Positions 16,583 through 24,548 of a stretch of 64,000 nucleotides of DNA are shown here, piece after piece; the first letter of the stretch is position 1, and each line of letters starts with the position of its first letter. The stretch is from Varibaculum massiliense (GTDB lineage Bacteria > Actinomycetota > Actinomycetes > Actinomycetales > Actinomycetaceae): positions 310,001 through 374,000 of the forward strand of contig NZ_FNWI01000004.1 in assembly GCF_900106855.1 (NCBI RefSeq). The letters are read 5' to 3'. The notes beneath the pieces were generated by a model. It did not search any database and was not told the origin of the DNA. It saw only the letters and a program-made list of their open reading frames with translations. Position numbers and translations under genes: made by a program.

Positions 16583-16656
16583 CGGGGCGTGGCGCAGTTT
16601 GGTAGCGCACCTGCTTTGGGAGCAGGGGGTCGCAGGTTCAAATCCTGTCGCCCCGA
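16583..16656 (+). tRNA. tRNA-Pro (TGG)
   Basis: The cloverleaf has acceptor CGGGGCG/CGCCCCG, D-arm GCGCAGTTTGGTAGCGC, anticodon stem CCTGC/GCAGG with loop TTTGGGA (anticodon TGG) and T-loop GGTTCAAATCC. CTA, not CCA, follows the discriminator A. Its T-arm and 3' region are nearly identical to those of tRNA-Pro(GGG) at 33157, so it must not be confused with the island's attachment repeat. Confidence 0.95.
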
Positions 16657-16666
16657 CTATGTGATG

Positions 16667-16702
16667 TCCCGCGACATATGTCCGCATATGTCGCGGGATT
16701 TC
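16667..16702 (+). terminator. Terminator after tRNA-Pro(TGG)
   Basis: A 14-bp perfect stem, TCCCGCGACATATG paired with CATATGTCGCGGGA across a TCCG loop, followed by TTTCTCC. It lies 10 bp after the tRNA and ends its transcript before the GntR operon promoter. Confidence 0.85.
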
Positions 16703-16748
16703 TCCTATCCACACCCCAATACACGGCCCCAAAATCTGTATTAAACAC

Positions 16749-16798
16749 TTGACACAGCACCCCGGCAGAGTTACTGCATTACTACATTGATACAGTAA
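16749..16798 (+). promoter_or_regulatory. Promoter and GntR-type operator of first ABC operon
   Basis: A -35 TTGACA (16749-16754) is followed after 17 bp by TACTGC as a possible -10. The inverted repeat TTACTGCAT (16771-16779) and ATACAGTAA (16790-16798), with one mismatch and a 10-bp centre, covers the -10 region. The same arrangement precedes the duplicated operon (19115-19165). This strongly suggests the operator bound by the GntR/YtrA-type repressor encoded just downstream. Confidence 0.75.
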
Positions 16799-16813
16799 TC
16801 GAAAGGAGGGGAC

Positions 16814-17185
16814 ATGGAGCTAAACTCAGCGATACCAATCTGGAGCCAGCTGCGGGATGAGTTTTCTCGGCGCATTACTACTGGAAGCTGGCCACCGGGA
16901 AGCAAAATTCCCAGTGTGCGCGACCTAGCGCAAATGGTGGGAGCCAATCCCAATACGGTACAGCGCGCCCTATCCGAACTTGAGCGTGATGGCTTGGCAG
17001 TATCAGAGCGTACTGCGGGACGGTTTGTCACCCAAGACCAGGAGAAAATCTTGCTTACTCGCCAGAAAGCATTCCTGGAGCACACCGAACAGTTCGCCGC
17101 CACCATGAAAAAAGCGGGCGCTACCCTACCCCAAGCACTCGACCTCGTAGAAAAACAATGGAAAAAGGGAGAATCTCATGACTGA
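16814..17185 (+). CDS. GntR-family (YtrA-like) regulator, copy 1
   Basis: A 123-residue repressor. The winged HTH (about 10-75) contains the GntR signature PGSKIPSVRDLAQMVGANPN and TVQRALSELERDGL. The short C-terminal helical part, without a metabolite-binding domain, is the YtrA subfamily pattern, in which the regulator controls the adjacent ABC genes. AAAGGAGG sits 6 bases before the ATG. It overlaps the ATPase gene by 8 bp. It very likely binds the inverted repeat at 16771-16798 and represses its own operon. Confidence 0.92.
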   Translation: MELNSAIPIWSQLRDEFSRRITTGSWPPGSKIPSVRDLAQMVGANPNTVQRALSELERDGLAVSERTAGRFVTQDQEKILLTRQKAFLEHTEQFAATMKKAGATLPQALDLVEKQWKKGESHD

Positions 17186-17987
17186 CAACCAGTTAAACCA
17201 GTTCCCACCCCCACCGTCTTCACCTGTAGGCGGATACCCCGAGCAGATGGCAATGGCGAACCCTTCAACCGCTACCGCCGCTCCCCAGCAGGCTGCTCCC
17301 GCTATCGAAATAAAGGGAGTATCAAAGTTCTATGGTTCCCAGATCGGACTAGTTAACGCCAACTTAACCCTGCCCAGTGGCGGCATAGTCGCCCTGATGG
17401 GACCAAACGGGTGCGGAAAAACCACCCTCATGAAAATCTTGGCTGGAGTAATGCAAGATTACGAGGGCGAGGTGCGGCTTTTCGGACAAACCCCGGGAGC
17501 GGAAACCAAAGCTTTTACCTCCTACCTACCCGATAGTTCTTTGCTGGCAGATAACCTCACTCCGCGCTCGGCAATCCGCCAATACCGGGACTTGTTCACC
17601 GATTTTGATTCGGCGAAAGCCTACGAAATGGTAGATTTTTTCCGGCTGCCAGCCGATCGGAAGTTATCTGCCATGTCCAAAGGCATGCGCGAAAAGCTAC
17701 AAGTAGCGCTGATTATGTCGCGAAATGCGCGCGTCTATCTGCTGGATGAGCCCATTAGCGGGGTGGACCCGGCGGCGCGGGACGTAATCTTGCGAGCCGT
17801 TATTTCCCGCTTCAATCCCCAGGCGGTGATGCTGCTGTCTACCCACCTGATCAGCGATGTCGAGCCCGTAGTATCTACTGCCGTCTTCATGTCTGCAGGA
17901 CAAGTATTTTTAACCGGAGATGCCGACCAACTCCGCAGCACCTATCAAACCAGTCTGGACGGACTATTTAGGGGGATGTACCGATGA
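17178..17987 (+). CDS. ABC transporter ATP-binding protein, copy 1
   Basis: A 269-residue ATPase subunit. A Pro/Ala-rich N-terminal leader (about 1-38) precedes the nucleotide-binding domain. Walker A is GPNGCGKTT (about 75), the degenerate signature loop is LSAMSKGMREKL (about 157) and Walker B with catalytic Glu is VYLLDEPISGVDP (about 176). The missing canonical LSGGQ and the SKGM pattern match YtrB/BcrA-like exporters. It overlaps the permease by four bases. The substrate is unknown; such systems often respond to cell-wall-active compounds. Confidence 0.9.
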   Translation: MTDNQLNQFPPPPSSPVGGYPEQMAMANPSTATAAPQQAAPAIEIKGVSKFYGSQIGLVNANLTLPSGGIVALMGPNGCGKTTLMKILAGVMQDYEGEVRLFGQTPGAETKAFTSYLPDSSLLADNLTPRSAIRQYRDLFTDFDSAKAYEMVDFFRLPADRKLSAMSKGMREKLQVALIMSRNARVYLLDEPISGVDPAARDVILRAVISRFNPQAVMLLSTHLISDVEPVVSTAVFMSAGQVFLTGDADQLRSTYQTSLDGLFRGMYR

Positions 17988-18823
17988 TTAATAAAATAAT
18001 GAAACACGATTTCCTGGCGCTGCGTAAACCGCTAGGTATTACCATCGGTTTGACCTTGTCGACCGCAATCTTAGCCGCGATAATCATGGTGATATTGCGT
18101 AACACCCTAGCACTCCTCCTAGTAACCCTAGCTTTTCCAGGACTAATAGCCGCCTACCTGGTGTATTCGATAATCCTTTTGGTTCACTATTACCGTTCCA
18201 TGTACGGCAAAACTGGGTATTTCACCATGTCGATCCCGGCGCGTCCCGCCGAGCTGTTTTGGGCAAAAAGCCTATTTAACCTTTCAGCGCTCCGCCTCTC
18301 CGCCCTGCTGTTTTTTGGCGGAGGGCTACTGTTACTCACAGCTGCGATTTGGGGGGACCCGGATTCCACTGTCGCCGATCTAAAATCCTTCTTCACAACC
18401 AAAGAAGTCTGGCAAGTAGCTTTTCTGATTCTGACGACCCTGCTACTATCTTCTATTTCCAGTGTTTTCTTCTTCCAGTTCATAGTTACCGCCGGCAACG
18501 GCAGACCTTTCCTGGACCGTTTCGGAAAAATTGGCGGCCCGATATTAGTGGCGGTGCTGCTCTACGTGGGAATGCAAATTATTGGCTTCCTGCTACTGTT
18601 CATCCCCGGACGGGTGATATTTTTTGCTCCTGACGCCCCCTTCATCTCTTTGGATTGGGGAGGTTGCGTCCTCGACCAGGTGATTCCCTTTGACGATACC
18701 CGGGCTATAGATGTACAACCCCCGTCGATCTCAATCTGGTGGCTGTTTATCACCGCCATCCTCACGGCAGTCGCCGGTTATCTCACTACTATCTTCCTAA
18801 AGAAAGGTACTTCCCTGCGCTAA
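17984..18823 (+). CDS. ABC transporter permease, copy 1
   Basis: A 279-residue membrane subunit with about six hydrophobic segments (first at 18-40, last at 252-272). It shares the opening MIxKIMKHDFLALRKPLGIT, the block YYRSMYGKTGYFTMSIPA and the C-terminal KKGTSLR with the copy at 20393, but the intervening helices have diverged. It is coupled to the ATPase by an ATGA overlap. Family level: ABC-2-like permease of a GntR-linked transporter. Confidence 0.88.
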   Translation: MINKIMKHDFLALRKPLGITIGLTLSTAILAAIIMVILRNTLALLLVTLAFPGLIAAYLVYSIILLVHYYRSMYGKTGYFTMSIPARPAELFWAKSLFNLSALRLSALLFFGGGLLLLTAAIWGDPDSTVADLKSFFTTKEVWQVAFLILTTLLLSSISSVFFFQFIVTAGNGRPFLDRFGKIGGPILVAVLLYVGMQIIGFLLLFIPGRVIFFAPDAPFISLDWGGCVLDQVIPFDDTRAIDVQPPSISIWWLFITAILTAVAGYLTTIFLKKGTSLR

Positions 18824-19114
18824 AAATGAGGTATTGAAAGCAGATTCCCTCAGGAGACCTCGAGGTAGTCTTCATTCGGGAAGCACAAAATCTAGGGTTA
18901 ATACCCAAACTTCTTCCCCGCGCTTTTCTTGGTCAATCCGTGTGGAACTAACTCGTTTTCCCGCCTCTAAAAAACTACCAGCACGGGGTTACTAAACGGG
19001 AGAAAACTCCCTATCTTTGGGCAGGAGGAAAACCAATGCCCCTGCTTGAACTCCAGGTATGGCAACTATGGTGCCCGCCTCCTAAAGACCATAAAAGAAA
19101 TCTGTATCAACCAC
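18824..19114. other. Gap between duplicated ABC operons
   Basis: No credible gene is seen between the first permease and the promoter of the second operon. The stretch has no strong hairpin with a T run, so read-through from the first operon is possible. The segment just before the promoter (CATAAAAGAAATCTGTATCA) is similar in placement to the region before the first operon. Confidence 0.5.
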
Positions 19115-19165
19115 TTGACACAGCACCCTCAGCGGAGTTACTGTATTACTACATTGATACAGTAA
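19115..19165 (+). promoter_or_regulatory. Promoter and perfect operator of second ABC operon
   Basis: A -35 TTGACA (19115-19120) lies 18 bp before TACTGT. A perfect 9-bp inverted repeat TTACTGTAT (19138-19146) / ATACAGTAA (19157-19165) overlaps the -10 area. The first operon has the same elements with one operator mismatch, so either regulator may bind both sites with different affinity. Confidence 0.78.
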
Positions 19166-19189
19166 CCGAAAGGACAGAAAGGAGGGGAC

Positions 19190-19561
19190 ATGGAGCTAAA
19201 CTCAGCGATTCCGATCTGGAGCCAGCTGCGCGACGAGTTTTCTCGCCGCATCACTTCTGGAAGCTGGTCACCGGGAAGCAAGATTCCCAGTGTGCGCGAC
19301 CTCGCGCAAATGGTAGGGGCTAATCCGAATACGGTGCAGCGTGCCCTATCGGAACTAGAGCGGGAAGGTCTGGCGGTATCAGAGCGTACCGCAGGACGGT
19401 TCGTCACCCAAGACCAGGACAAAATCTTGCTTACTCGCCAGAAAGCATTCCTGGAACACAGCGAACAGTTCGCCGCCACCATGAAAAAAGCTGGGGCTAC
19501 CCTGCCCCAAACACTCGACCTCGTAGAAAAACAATGGAAAAAGGGAGAATCTCATGACTGA
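19190..19561 (+). CDS. GntR-family (YtrA-like) regulator, copy 2
   Basis: A 123-residue paralogue of the 16814 regulator, almost identical over its whole length, including the HTH segment PGSKIPSVRDLAQMVGANPN. Differences are conservative (for example Asp to Glu in ALSELEREGL). Same GAAAGGAGG ribosome site, same 8-bp overlap with the ATPase. The near-identical DNA-binding regions imply shared operator recognition, hence likely cross-regulation between the two operons. Confidence 0.92.
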   Translation: MELNSAIPIWSQLRDEFSRRITSGSWSPGSKIPSVRDLAQMVGANPNTVQRALSELEREGLAVSERTAGRFVTQDQDKILLTRQKAFLEHSEQFAATMKKAGATLPQTLDLVEKQWKKGESHD

Positions 19562-20396
19562 AAATCAGTTAAACCAGTTCCCACACCCTCCGTCTACACC
19601 TACAGCCGGAAACCCCGCGCAGATGGAATTCCTCACCGCAGCTAGCGACCCCGATGCTACTCCAGCGCCGGCAGTAAACTCCCCTAGCGGTGACTCTTCA
19701 GAACCGGCCGCTATCGAAATCAAAGGAGTATCGAAGTTCTACCGTTCCCAAATCGGTCTTTCCAATGCGAGCTTAACTTTACCCAGTGGAGGAATAGTGG
19801 GGTTGATGGGACCAAATGGTTGCGGCAAAACCACCCTGCTGAAAATCTTGGCGGGGGTAATGCAGGACTATGAGGGCGAGGTGCGCCTTTTCGGACAAAC
19901 CCCCGGACCCAAAACCAAGGCCTTCACTTCCTACCTGCCGGATACTTCCCTCCTGGCAGATAACCTCACTCCCCGGGCAGCGATTACCCAATACCAGGAT
20001 TTCTTCGCTGATTTTGACAGCAACAAAGCACAGGAAATGGTAGATTTCTTCCGCCTACCTGCTGATCGGAAACTTTCCGACATGTCCAAGGGGATGCGCG
20101 AAAAACTACAAGTGGCACTAATAATGTCACGAAACGCTCGCATCTACCTGCTAGACGAGCCCATCAGCGGGGTGGACCCGGCGGCACGGGAAGTAATCTT
20201 GCGGGCAGTTATCTCTCGTTTCAACCCGCAGGCAATCATGCTGCTATCTACCCACCTAATCAGTGATATCGAACCGGTGATTTCCACCGCAGTATTTATG
20301 TCCGCAGGACAAATATTTTTAAGCGGAGACGCAGACCAACTCCGCAGCACCTACCAAACCAGTCTGGACGGACTATTTAGAGGGATGTACCGATGA
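19554..20396 (+). CDS. ABC transporter ATP-binding protein, copy 2
   Basis: A 280-residue ATPase. The N-terminal leader (about 1-50) differs from copy 1 and is 11 residues longer, whereas the nucleotide-binding domain is highly conserved: GPNGCGKTT, DMSKGMREKL in place of LSGGQ, and IYLLDEPISGVDP. It overlaps the permease start by four bases. Together with 20393 it forms a second exporter of the same type. Confidence 0.9.
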   Translation: MTENQLNQFPHPPSTPTAGNPAQMEFLTAASDPDATPAPAVNSPSGDSSEPAAIEIKGVSKFYRSQIGLSNASLTLPSGGIVGLMGPNGCGKTTLLKILAGVMQDYEGEVRLFGQTPGPKTKAFTSYLPDTSLLADNLTPRAAITQYQDFFADFDSNKAQEMVDFFRLPADRKLSDMSKGMREKLQVALIMSRNARIYLLDEPISGVDPAAREVILRAVISRFNPQAIMLLSTHLISDIEPVISTAVFMSAGQIFLSGDADQLRSTYQTSLDGLFRGMYR

Positions 20397-21250
20397 TTAA
20401 AAAAATAATGAAACACGATTTCCTGGCGCTACGTAAACCGCTAGGAATCACCCTGGCAGTAGCAGTGATAACCTCGCTGGTAATAACGGGAATAGATCTA
20501 CTAATGCCGGCCATTGCCAGCAATCGGGTCATGATTCCCACCGCTACCACCTTTACCGTCTTGGGCTTCATAACAGTTATCGCCGTTCCGGTGGTTTACT
20601 GGGTGTTCATAGTTATCCATTATTACCGCTCTATGTACGGGAAAACCGGATATTTCACCATGTCGATACCGGCAGAAGCCCACCAGATATTTTGGGCAAA
20701 AACCCTGTTCAACTCGGTAGTGCTGATAGTGTCCCACCTGGTCATGTTGGGGTGTTTCCTTCTGCTCTCCGCGGGGATAGTAAACCTGATTGCCCCGTTT
20801 ACAGACGACGATTGGGGCCTTAGCGGCGATAGTTGGAATACCATTTGGCAAACTATCCTGCTAGTGGCATTGTTCTTAATCTTTACCTCAATCACCGGCG
20901 CTATCGGCCTGCAATTCGTGATCACCACCGGTAACCACGCTCCCTTCTTGGATCGTTTTGGGCGTATCGGCGGCCCGGTGCTAGTCGCAGTACTAACCTA
21001 CGTTGCTTTGCAAATATTCAATGCCATAATGATTATTCCACCTGGACAAATACTCTTTTTCGAGCCAAATTCTCCCATAGTTTCCTTTGATTGGGGAGGC
21101 GGACTACTCAACCTGTTTAGTATTGGCAGCCCCTCGTCAGACGCTAATCTAGCTATCTCGATCTGGACGATTATTGGCAGCATCCTAGCCACTATCGTTA
21201 TGGGCTGTTTCACCGCCGACTTCATCAAGAAAGGAACTTCGCTGCGCTAA
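20393..21250 (+). CDS. ABC transporter permease, copy 2
   Basis: A 285-residue membrane subunit with about six transmembrane segments. Compared with copy 1 the ends are conserved (MIKKIMKHDFLALRKPLGIT, YGKTGYFTMSIPAEAH, KKGTSLR), but the membrane spans differ much more than the ATPases do. That is the pattern expected if substrate range, not energy coupling, diverged after duplication. Confidence 0.88.
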   Translation: MIKKIMKHDFLALRKPLGITLAVAVITSLVITGIDLLMPAIASNRVMIPTATTFTVLGFITVIAVPVVYWVFIVIHYYRSMYGKTGYFTMSIPAEAHQIFWAKTLFNSVVLIVSHLVMLGCFLLLSAGIVNLIAPFTDDDWGLSGDSWNTIWQTILLVALFLIFTSITGAIGLQFVITTGNHAPFLDRFGRIGGPVLVAVLTYVALQIFNAIMIIPPGQILFFEPNSPIVSFDWGGGLLNLFSIGSPSSDANLAISIWTIIGSILATIVMGCFTADFIKKGTSLR

Positions 21251-21309
21251 ATAACTGGGCTAATACCCAAATAACCTCTAGTAGGAAACTATAAAAGAAT
21301 AAATCAAAA

Positions 21310-21345
21310 GCCCCTAGCAGGATAACTGCTAGGGGCGCTTTCTTA
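21310..21345. terminator. Bidirectional terminator between ABC operon and rpmF
   Basis: An 11-bp perfect stem GCCCCTAGCAG / CTGCTAGGGGC with a GATAA loop. On the + strand it is followed by GCTTTCTT, on the - strand by TTTTGATTT. It therefore serves both the ABC operon and the convergent rpmF. Confidence 0.88.
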
Positions 21346-21355
21346 ACTTCGAGCT

Positions 21356-21538
21356 TTACTCGAAATCGTCTGCCGGGCTGTACAGTCCCAGCTTTACCGC
21401 TTTGGTCAGGTGACGAGGTGCCACATAGGAACGCCCATCATTGCCTTTGACCGTAGTAAGCTGGGGTGCCTTGGCTTTCCAAGCAGACCGCCGAGTGCGG
21501 GTATTCGCACGAGACATTTTGCGCTTTGGTACTGCCAT
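21356..21538 (-). CDS. rpmF: 50S ribosomal protein L32
   Basis: A 60-residue ribosomal protein. The beginning [20 protein letters not shown] is the near-universal L32 N-terminus of actinobacteria. The usual zinc-binding Cys pairs of other L32 forms are absent, so this is a Cys-less (C-minus) version, probably not needing zinc. The ATG at 21538 is chosen over a GTG immediately upstream because AGGAG lies seven bases before it and L32 starts with MAVP. Confidence 0.95.
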   Translation of the reverse strand: MAVPKRKMSRANTRTRRSAWKAKAPQLTTVKGNDGRSYVAPRHLTKAVKLGLYSPADDFE

Positions 21539-21755
21539 CACGGACTCCTCTAACTAATACAAATACAAAAATAACCTCTATAACTGTGCCATTTATGACG
21601 GAAAGATTCCAGTTTCAACCATGTGATTTGTACCGCGAGCACCTTCTTTCGGGTAAAAACGGGGCAAGAAAAGCAATTTTTATTTCCGAGGGCGCGCTGG
21701 CTCTAAAGCCAGAGCTTCCCCCTCCCCCTCCTAACAAAATAGATAGGATCGAGCT

Positions 21756-22385
21756 ATGCGCACTATCTATGCCCCTGCCCGCAGTGATATCGAGATTAAA
21801 CGTTCCCGCTTTATCGCCTCCTGTGCGCGTACCGATAGTGAGGAGGCCGCCCGGGAGTTTATCGCCCAGATTCGCCGCGAGTTCCCCGATGCTCGCCACC
21901 ACTGCACCGCTTTCCTCATTCACCAGGATTCTGGCCCCGATACCGCCCGTAGCAGTGATGATGGGGAGCCGGCGGGAACTGCTGGCAACCCGATGCTAAA
22001 GGTATTAACCGAATCGGGGCTAACCAATCTGACCTGTGTTGTTACCCGCTATTTCGGGGGTACCAAACTGGGTACCGGCGGGTTAGTGCGCGCCTATTCT
22101 GGCGCGGTGCAAGCGGTATTGGAGGACGCCCAAACCGTGCGGATGGTTACCCAACCTTCCTACCAGCTGCAGCTACCGATCAGCGAAGCCGGAAAAATCG
22201 AGGCAAAACTTACCCAAAACGGTTACCAGATCCTGGCGCGCGACTTTGCCCAAGATGCCACCTTGCGCTTTTCTGCCCCCCTGGAAACTACCCAGTCGCA
22301 GATTGAAAGCTACTTATCGAGCATCAGCGGGCGGGAAATCAGCGTAGAGAAGGCGCCGGAGATAACTTGCGAAGTGCGAGAATAA
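21756..22385 (+). CDS. YigZ/IMPACT family protein
   Basis: A 209-residue protein of the YigZ family (UPF0029). The N-terminal domain (about 1-120) has the conserved KRSRFIASCARTDSEEAA, DARHHCTAF and FGGTKLGTGGLVRAYS motifs, and an EF-G-like C-terminal domain follows (about 135-205). The eukaryotic relative IMPACT/Yih1 modulates translation control; the bacterial role is unsettled. Single gene, stem-loop downstream at 22472-22500. Confidence 0.9.
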   Translation: MRTIYAPARSDIEIKRSRFIASCARTDSEEAAREFIAQIRREFPDARHHCTAFLIHQDSGPDTARSSDDGEPAGTAGNPMLKVLTESGLTNLTCVVTRYFGGTKLGTGGLVRAYSGAVQAVLEDAQTVRMVTQPSYQLQLPISEAGKIEAKLTQNGYQILARDFAQDATLRFSAPLETTQSQIESYLSSISGREISVEKAPEITCEVRE

Positions 22386-22471
22386 TCGCCGCCCTGCCCA
22401 GCGGGTTTATTAGATCTTGACGCTACCTTGCTTAGTCCGGCTATTAACGCCGGTATCGGGCAGCCAACCGG

Positions 22472-22500
22472 CATGCCCCGGGTAGGAGCGCCCGGGCATC
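22472..22500 (+). terminator. GC-rich stem-loop after yigZ gene
   Basis: ATGCCCCGGG pairs with CCCGGGCAT (one bulged C) across an 8-base loop. No T run follows, so it may be a weak or rho-assisted terminator for the YigZ gene 87 bp upstream. Confidence 0.4.
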
Positions 22501-22558
22501 CAGCAGTTATCCCCAATTTTACTGAGCGCATAAAAGTTGCGGCTCTAAAACCGAAGAT

Positions 22559-22587
22559 GTTAAAACTTGAAGTAACCAAGTTTTAAC
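22559..22587 (+). promoter_or_regulatory. Perfect 11-bp inverted repeat upstream of cysK
   Basis: GTTAAAACTTG (22559-22569) and CAAGTTTTAAC (22577-22587) form a perfect palindrome with the 7-bp centre AAGTAAC. It is AT-rich with no T run after it, which suits a repressor/activator operator better than a terminator. It lies 187 bp before cysK and may control the sulfur genes; the binding protein is unknown. Confidence 0.5.
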
Positions 22588-22773
22588 GACAGATCGGAGA
22601 GGCAAATGCGTTTTCCCGCCATCTCTCGCTGTCGGCTATGTATCTAGGGGCATCCCGCCGACCGCCAGGCGCGGGTTGTCCCTCGGGGCAGCAAACTATT
22701 TTCGCCCCGATTCCCGACTTTTATAGCTGGCTTCCCAGCATCCCTCACCACTAAAACTCTTTAAAGGAAAAGC
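22588..22773 (+). promoter_or_regulatory. Structured leader region before cysK
   Basis: No gene is seen. Several nested pairings are visible: CGACAG with CTGTCG enclosing GAGAGG/CC..CTCTC (about 22586-22633), CCCGC with GCGGG, and CGGGGC with GCCCCG (about 22684-22709). It ends with AAAGGAAAAGC before the cysK ATG. It does not show the landmarks of SAM, T-box or cobalamin riboswitches. A structured 5' leader or a small RNA is possible, but pairing alone is weak evidence. Confidence 0.35.
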
Positions 22774-23709
22774 ATGAATATCGCAAAAGACGTAACTGAA
22801 TTAGTAGGCCACACTCCCCTAGTTAGAATCAATCACCTGCTGCCAGCCGATTTTGACGGCGAAGTAGTCGCCAAAGTTGAATCCTTCAACCCCGCCTCCT
22901 CAGTTAAAGACCGAGTGGCGCTAGCGATGGTAAACGCCGCCGAAGCCTCTGGAAAGTTAAAGCCCGGCGGCACTCTGGTGGAGTCCACCTCTGGAAACAC
23001 CGGGGTGGCACTAGCGATGGTGGGCGCTGCCCGTGGCTACAAAGTGGTAATCACTATGCCCGAATCTATGTCGAAAGAGCGCCGCGCCCTGATGCGCGCC
23101 TTCGGAGCGGAGTTGGTTCTGACCCCGGCAGCAGCAGGCATGCAAGGAACGGTGGACGCCGCCCAGAAAGTGGTGGCAGAACGCGAAGGAGCCATATTAG
23201 CTTCCCAGTTCACCAATCCGGCTAACCCCCAGGCTCATTTTGAAACCACCGCCGAGGAAATCTGGGCAGACGCCGACGGCCAGGTTGACGCCTTCGTCGC
23301 CGGAATCGGTACCGGCGGTACCGTCACCGGAGTAGGCAGCCGGCTAAAGGAACTAAATCCCGATATCCAGGTTTTTGGGATTGAACCGGCAGAATCTGCC
23401 CTGCTCACTACGGGAGAGGCCGGCGCGCACGGGATTCAAGGAATCGGGGCTAACTTTGTGCCTGAGATTCTAGATTCTGCGGTAATGAACGAAATCCTAA
23501 CCATAAAAACTGAGGATGCAGTGGCGATGGCGCGCGAAGCCGCCACTAAAGAAGGGCTGCTAGTGGGAATCTCCGCGGGAGCGGCCTTAGCGGGAGCGTT
23601 GCGTTTGGCGCAGCGCCCTGATATGAAGAGTAAACGTATCGTGACTTTGCTACCCGATACTGGCGAGCGTTACCTCACTACCCCGCTGTTTAAAGATTTG
23701 ATGGACTAG
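22774..23709 (+). CDS. cysK: Cysteine synthase A (O-acetylserine sulfhydrylase)
   Basis: This 311-residue PLP enzyme makes cysteine from O-acetylserine and sulfide. The PLP lysine is K45 in the NPASSVKDR motif. The substrate-binding loop is STSGNTG (about 70), the phosphate-binding glycine loop is [10 protein letters not shown] (about 177) and the late GISAGAA segment is also present. It is followed 8 bp later by cysE, so the two enzymes that form the cysteine synthase complex are co-transcribed. Confidence 0.96.
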   Translation: MNIAKDVTELVGHTPLVRINHLLPADFDGEVVAKVESFNPASSVKDRVALAMVNAAEASGKLKPGGTLVESTSGNTGVALAMVGAARGYKVVITMPESMSKERRALMRAFGAELVLTPAAAGMQGTVDAAQKVVAEREGAILASQFTNPANPQAHFETTAEEIWADADGQVDAFVAGIGTGGTVTGVGSRLKELNPDIQVFGIEPAESALLTTGEAGAHGIQGIGANFVPEILDSAVMNEILTIKTEDAVAMAREAATKEGLLVGISAGAALAGALRLAQRPDMKSKRIVTLLPDTGERYLTTPLFKDLMD

Positions 23710-23717
23710 GAGCAAAA

Positions 23718-24302
23718 ATGGCGAAGCCGGAACCAACTTTGGTGCAACTATGTAAAGAAGATTTAGCGGCTGCCATTAATTCGGATCCGGCTGCCCGCAA
23801 CAAACTAGAAGTGGCACTAACCTATCCGGGGGTGCATGCAGTCTGGGCGTACCGCCTGGCGCATTCGCTGTTCAAGAAAAACTTGAAACTACTGGCCAGG
23901 ATAGTTTCTTCGATTGCTCGCAGCTATACCGGGGTGGATATTCACCCCGGAGCCCGCCTGGGGCGGCGTCTGTTTATCGACCATGCGGACGGAGTAGTTA
24001 TCGGGGAAACCACCAAAATTGGCACCGATTGCGTGCTGTTTCACCAGGTCACATTAGGTGGGGTGTCAATGACCAAAGGTAAGCGACACCCCACCCTCGG
24101 GGATCGGGTAATGGTGGGAGCCGGCGCCAAAGTACTCGGTCCTATCCACGTGGGCTCTGATGCGCGGATTGCCGCCAATGCGGTAGTAGTACGGGACGTG
24201 CCCGCAGGATGTTCCGCCATTGGGGTACCGGCGCGAGTTTCTCCGGGCTGCAAGCAACAAAAGACAGCTGAACTGATTATCGACCCCACTTTGTTCATCT
24301 AG
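23718..24302 (+). CDS. cysE: Serine O-acetyltransferase
   Basis: A 194-residue enzyme that acetylates serine from acetyl-CoA, the first step of cysteine synthesis. An N-terminal helical domain with [10 protein letters not shown] is followed by left-handed beta-helix hexapeptide repeats: [33 protein letters not shown]...KRHPTLGD. The C-terminal Ile (ending DPTLFI) fits the tail that inserts into the CysK active site. It is short, like the EpsC form of Gram-positive bacteria. RBS AGGAG. Confidence 0.95.
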   Translation: MAKPEPTLVQLCKEDLAAAINSDPAARNKLEVALTYPGVHAVWAYRLAHSLFKKNLKLLARIVSSIARSYTGVDIHPGARLGRRLFIDHADGVVIGETTKIGTDCVLFHQVTLGGVSMTKGKRHPTLGDRVMVGAGAKVLGPIHVGSDARIAANAVVVRDVPAGCSAIGVPARVSPGCKQQKTAELIIDPTLFI

Positions 24303-24548
24303 GACGCGGAGCCGCTGGTAAAGCCAGCCTGCACGCCCTCGGAAAAGCAGCTGAGTTTCTTTAGTGAGAGCGTCTTTGCAGCCAAGAAAGGCGCCCTGAG
24401 AAAAGTTTCCCCCCAGGGCTTAAAGCCTTCCTAACCGGGCAGAATCGGTTTAACAGCAGGTAAAAAAGTCCTTCTGATGAACGCAAACGCCATGCCGGAT
24501 GTATTTTCGACTACAATTTAAGGGTAACCAGCTAGGTACGGAGGAAAT

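Noticed and set aside
22588-22773. SAM, T-box or cobalamin riboswitch before cysK
   Set aside because: None of the diagnostic conserved loops of those classes could be found.
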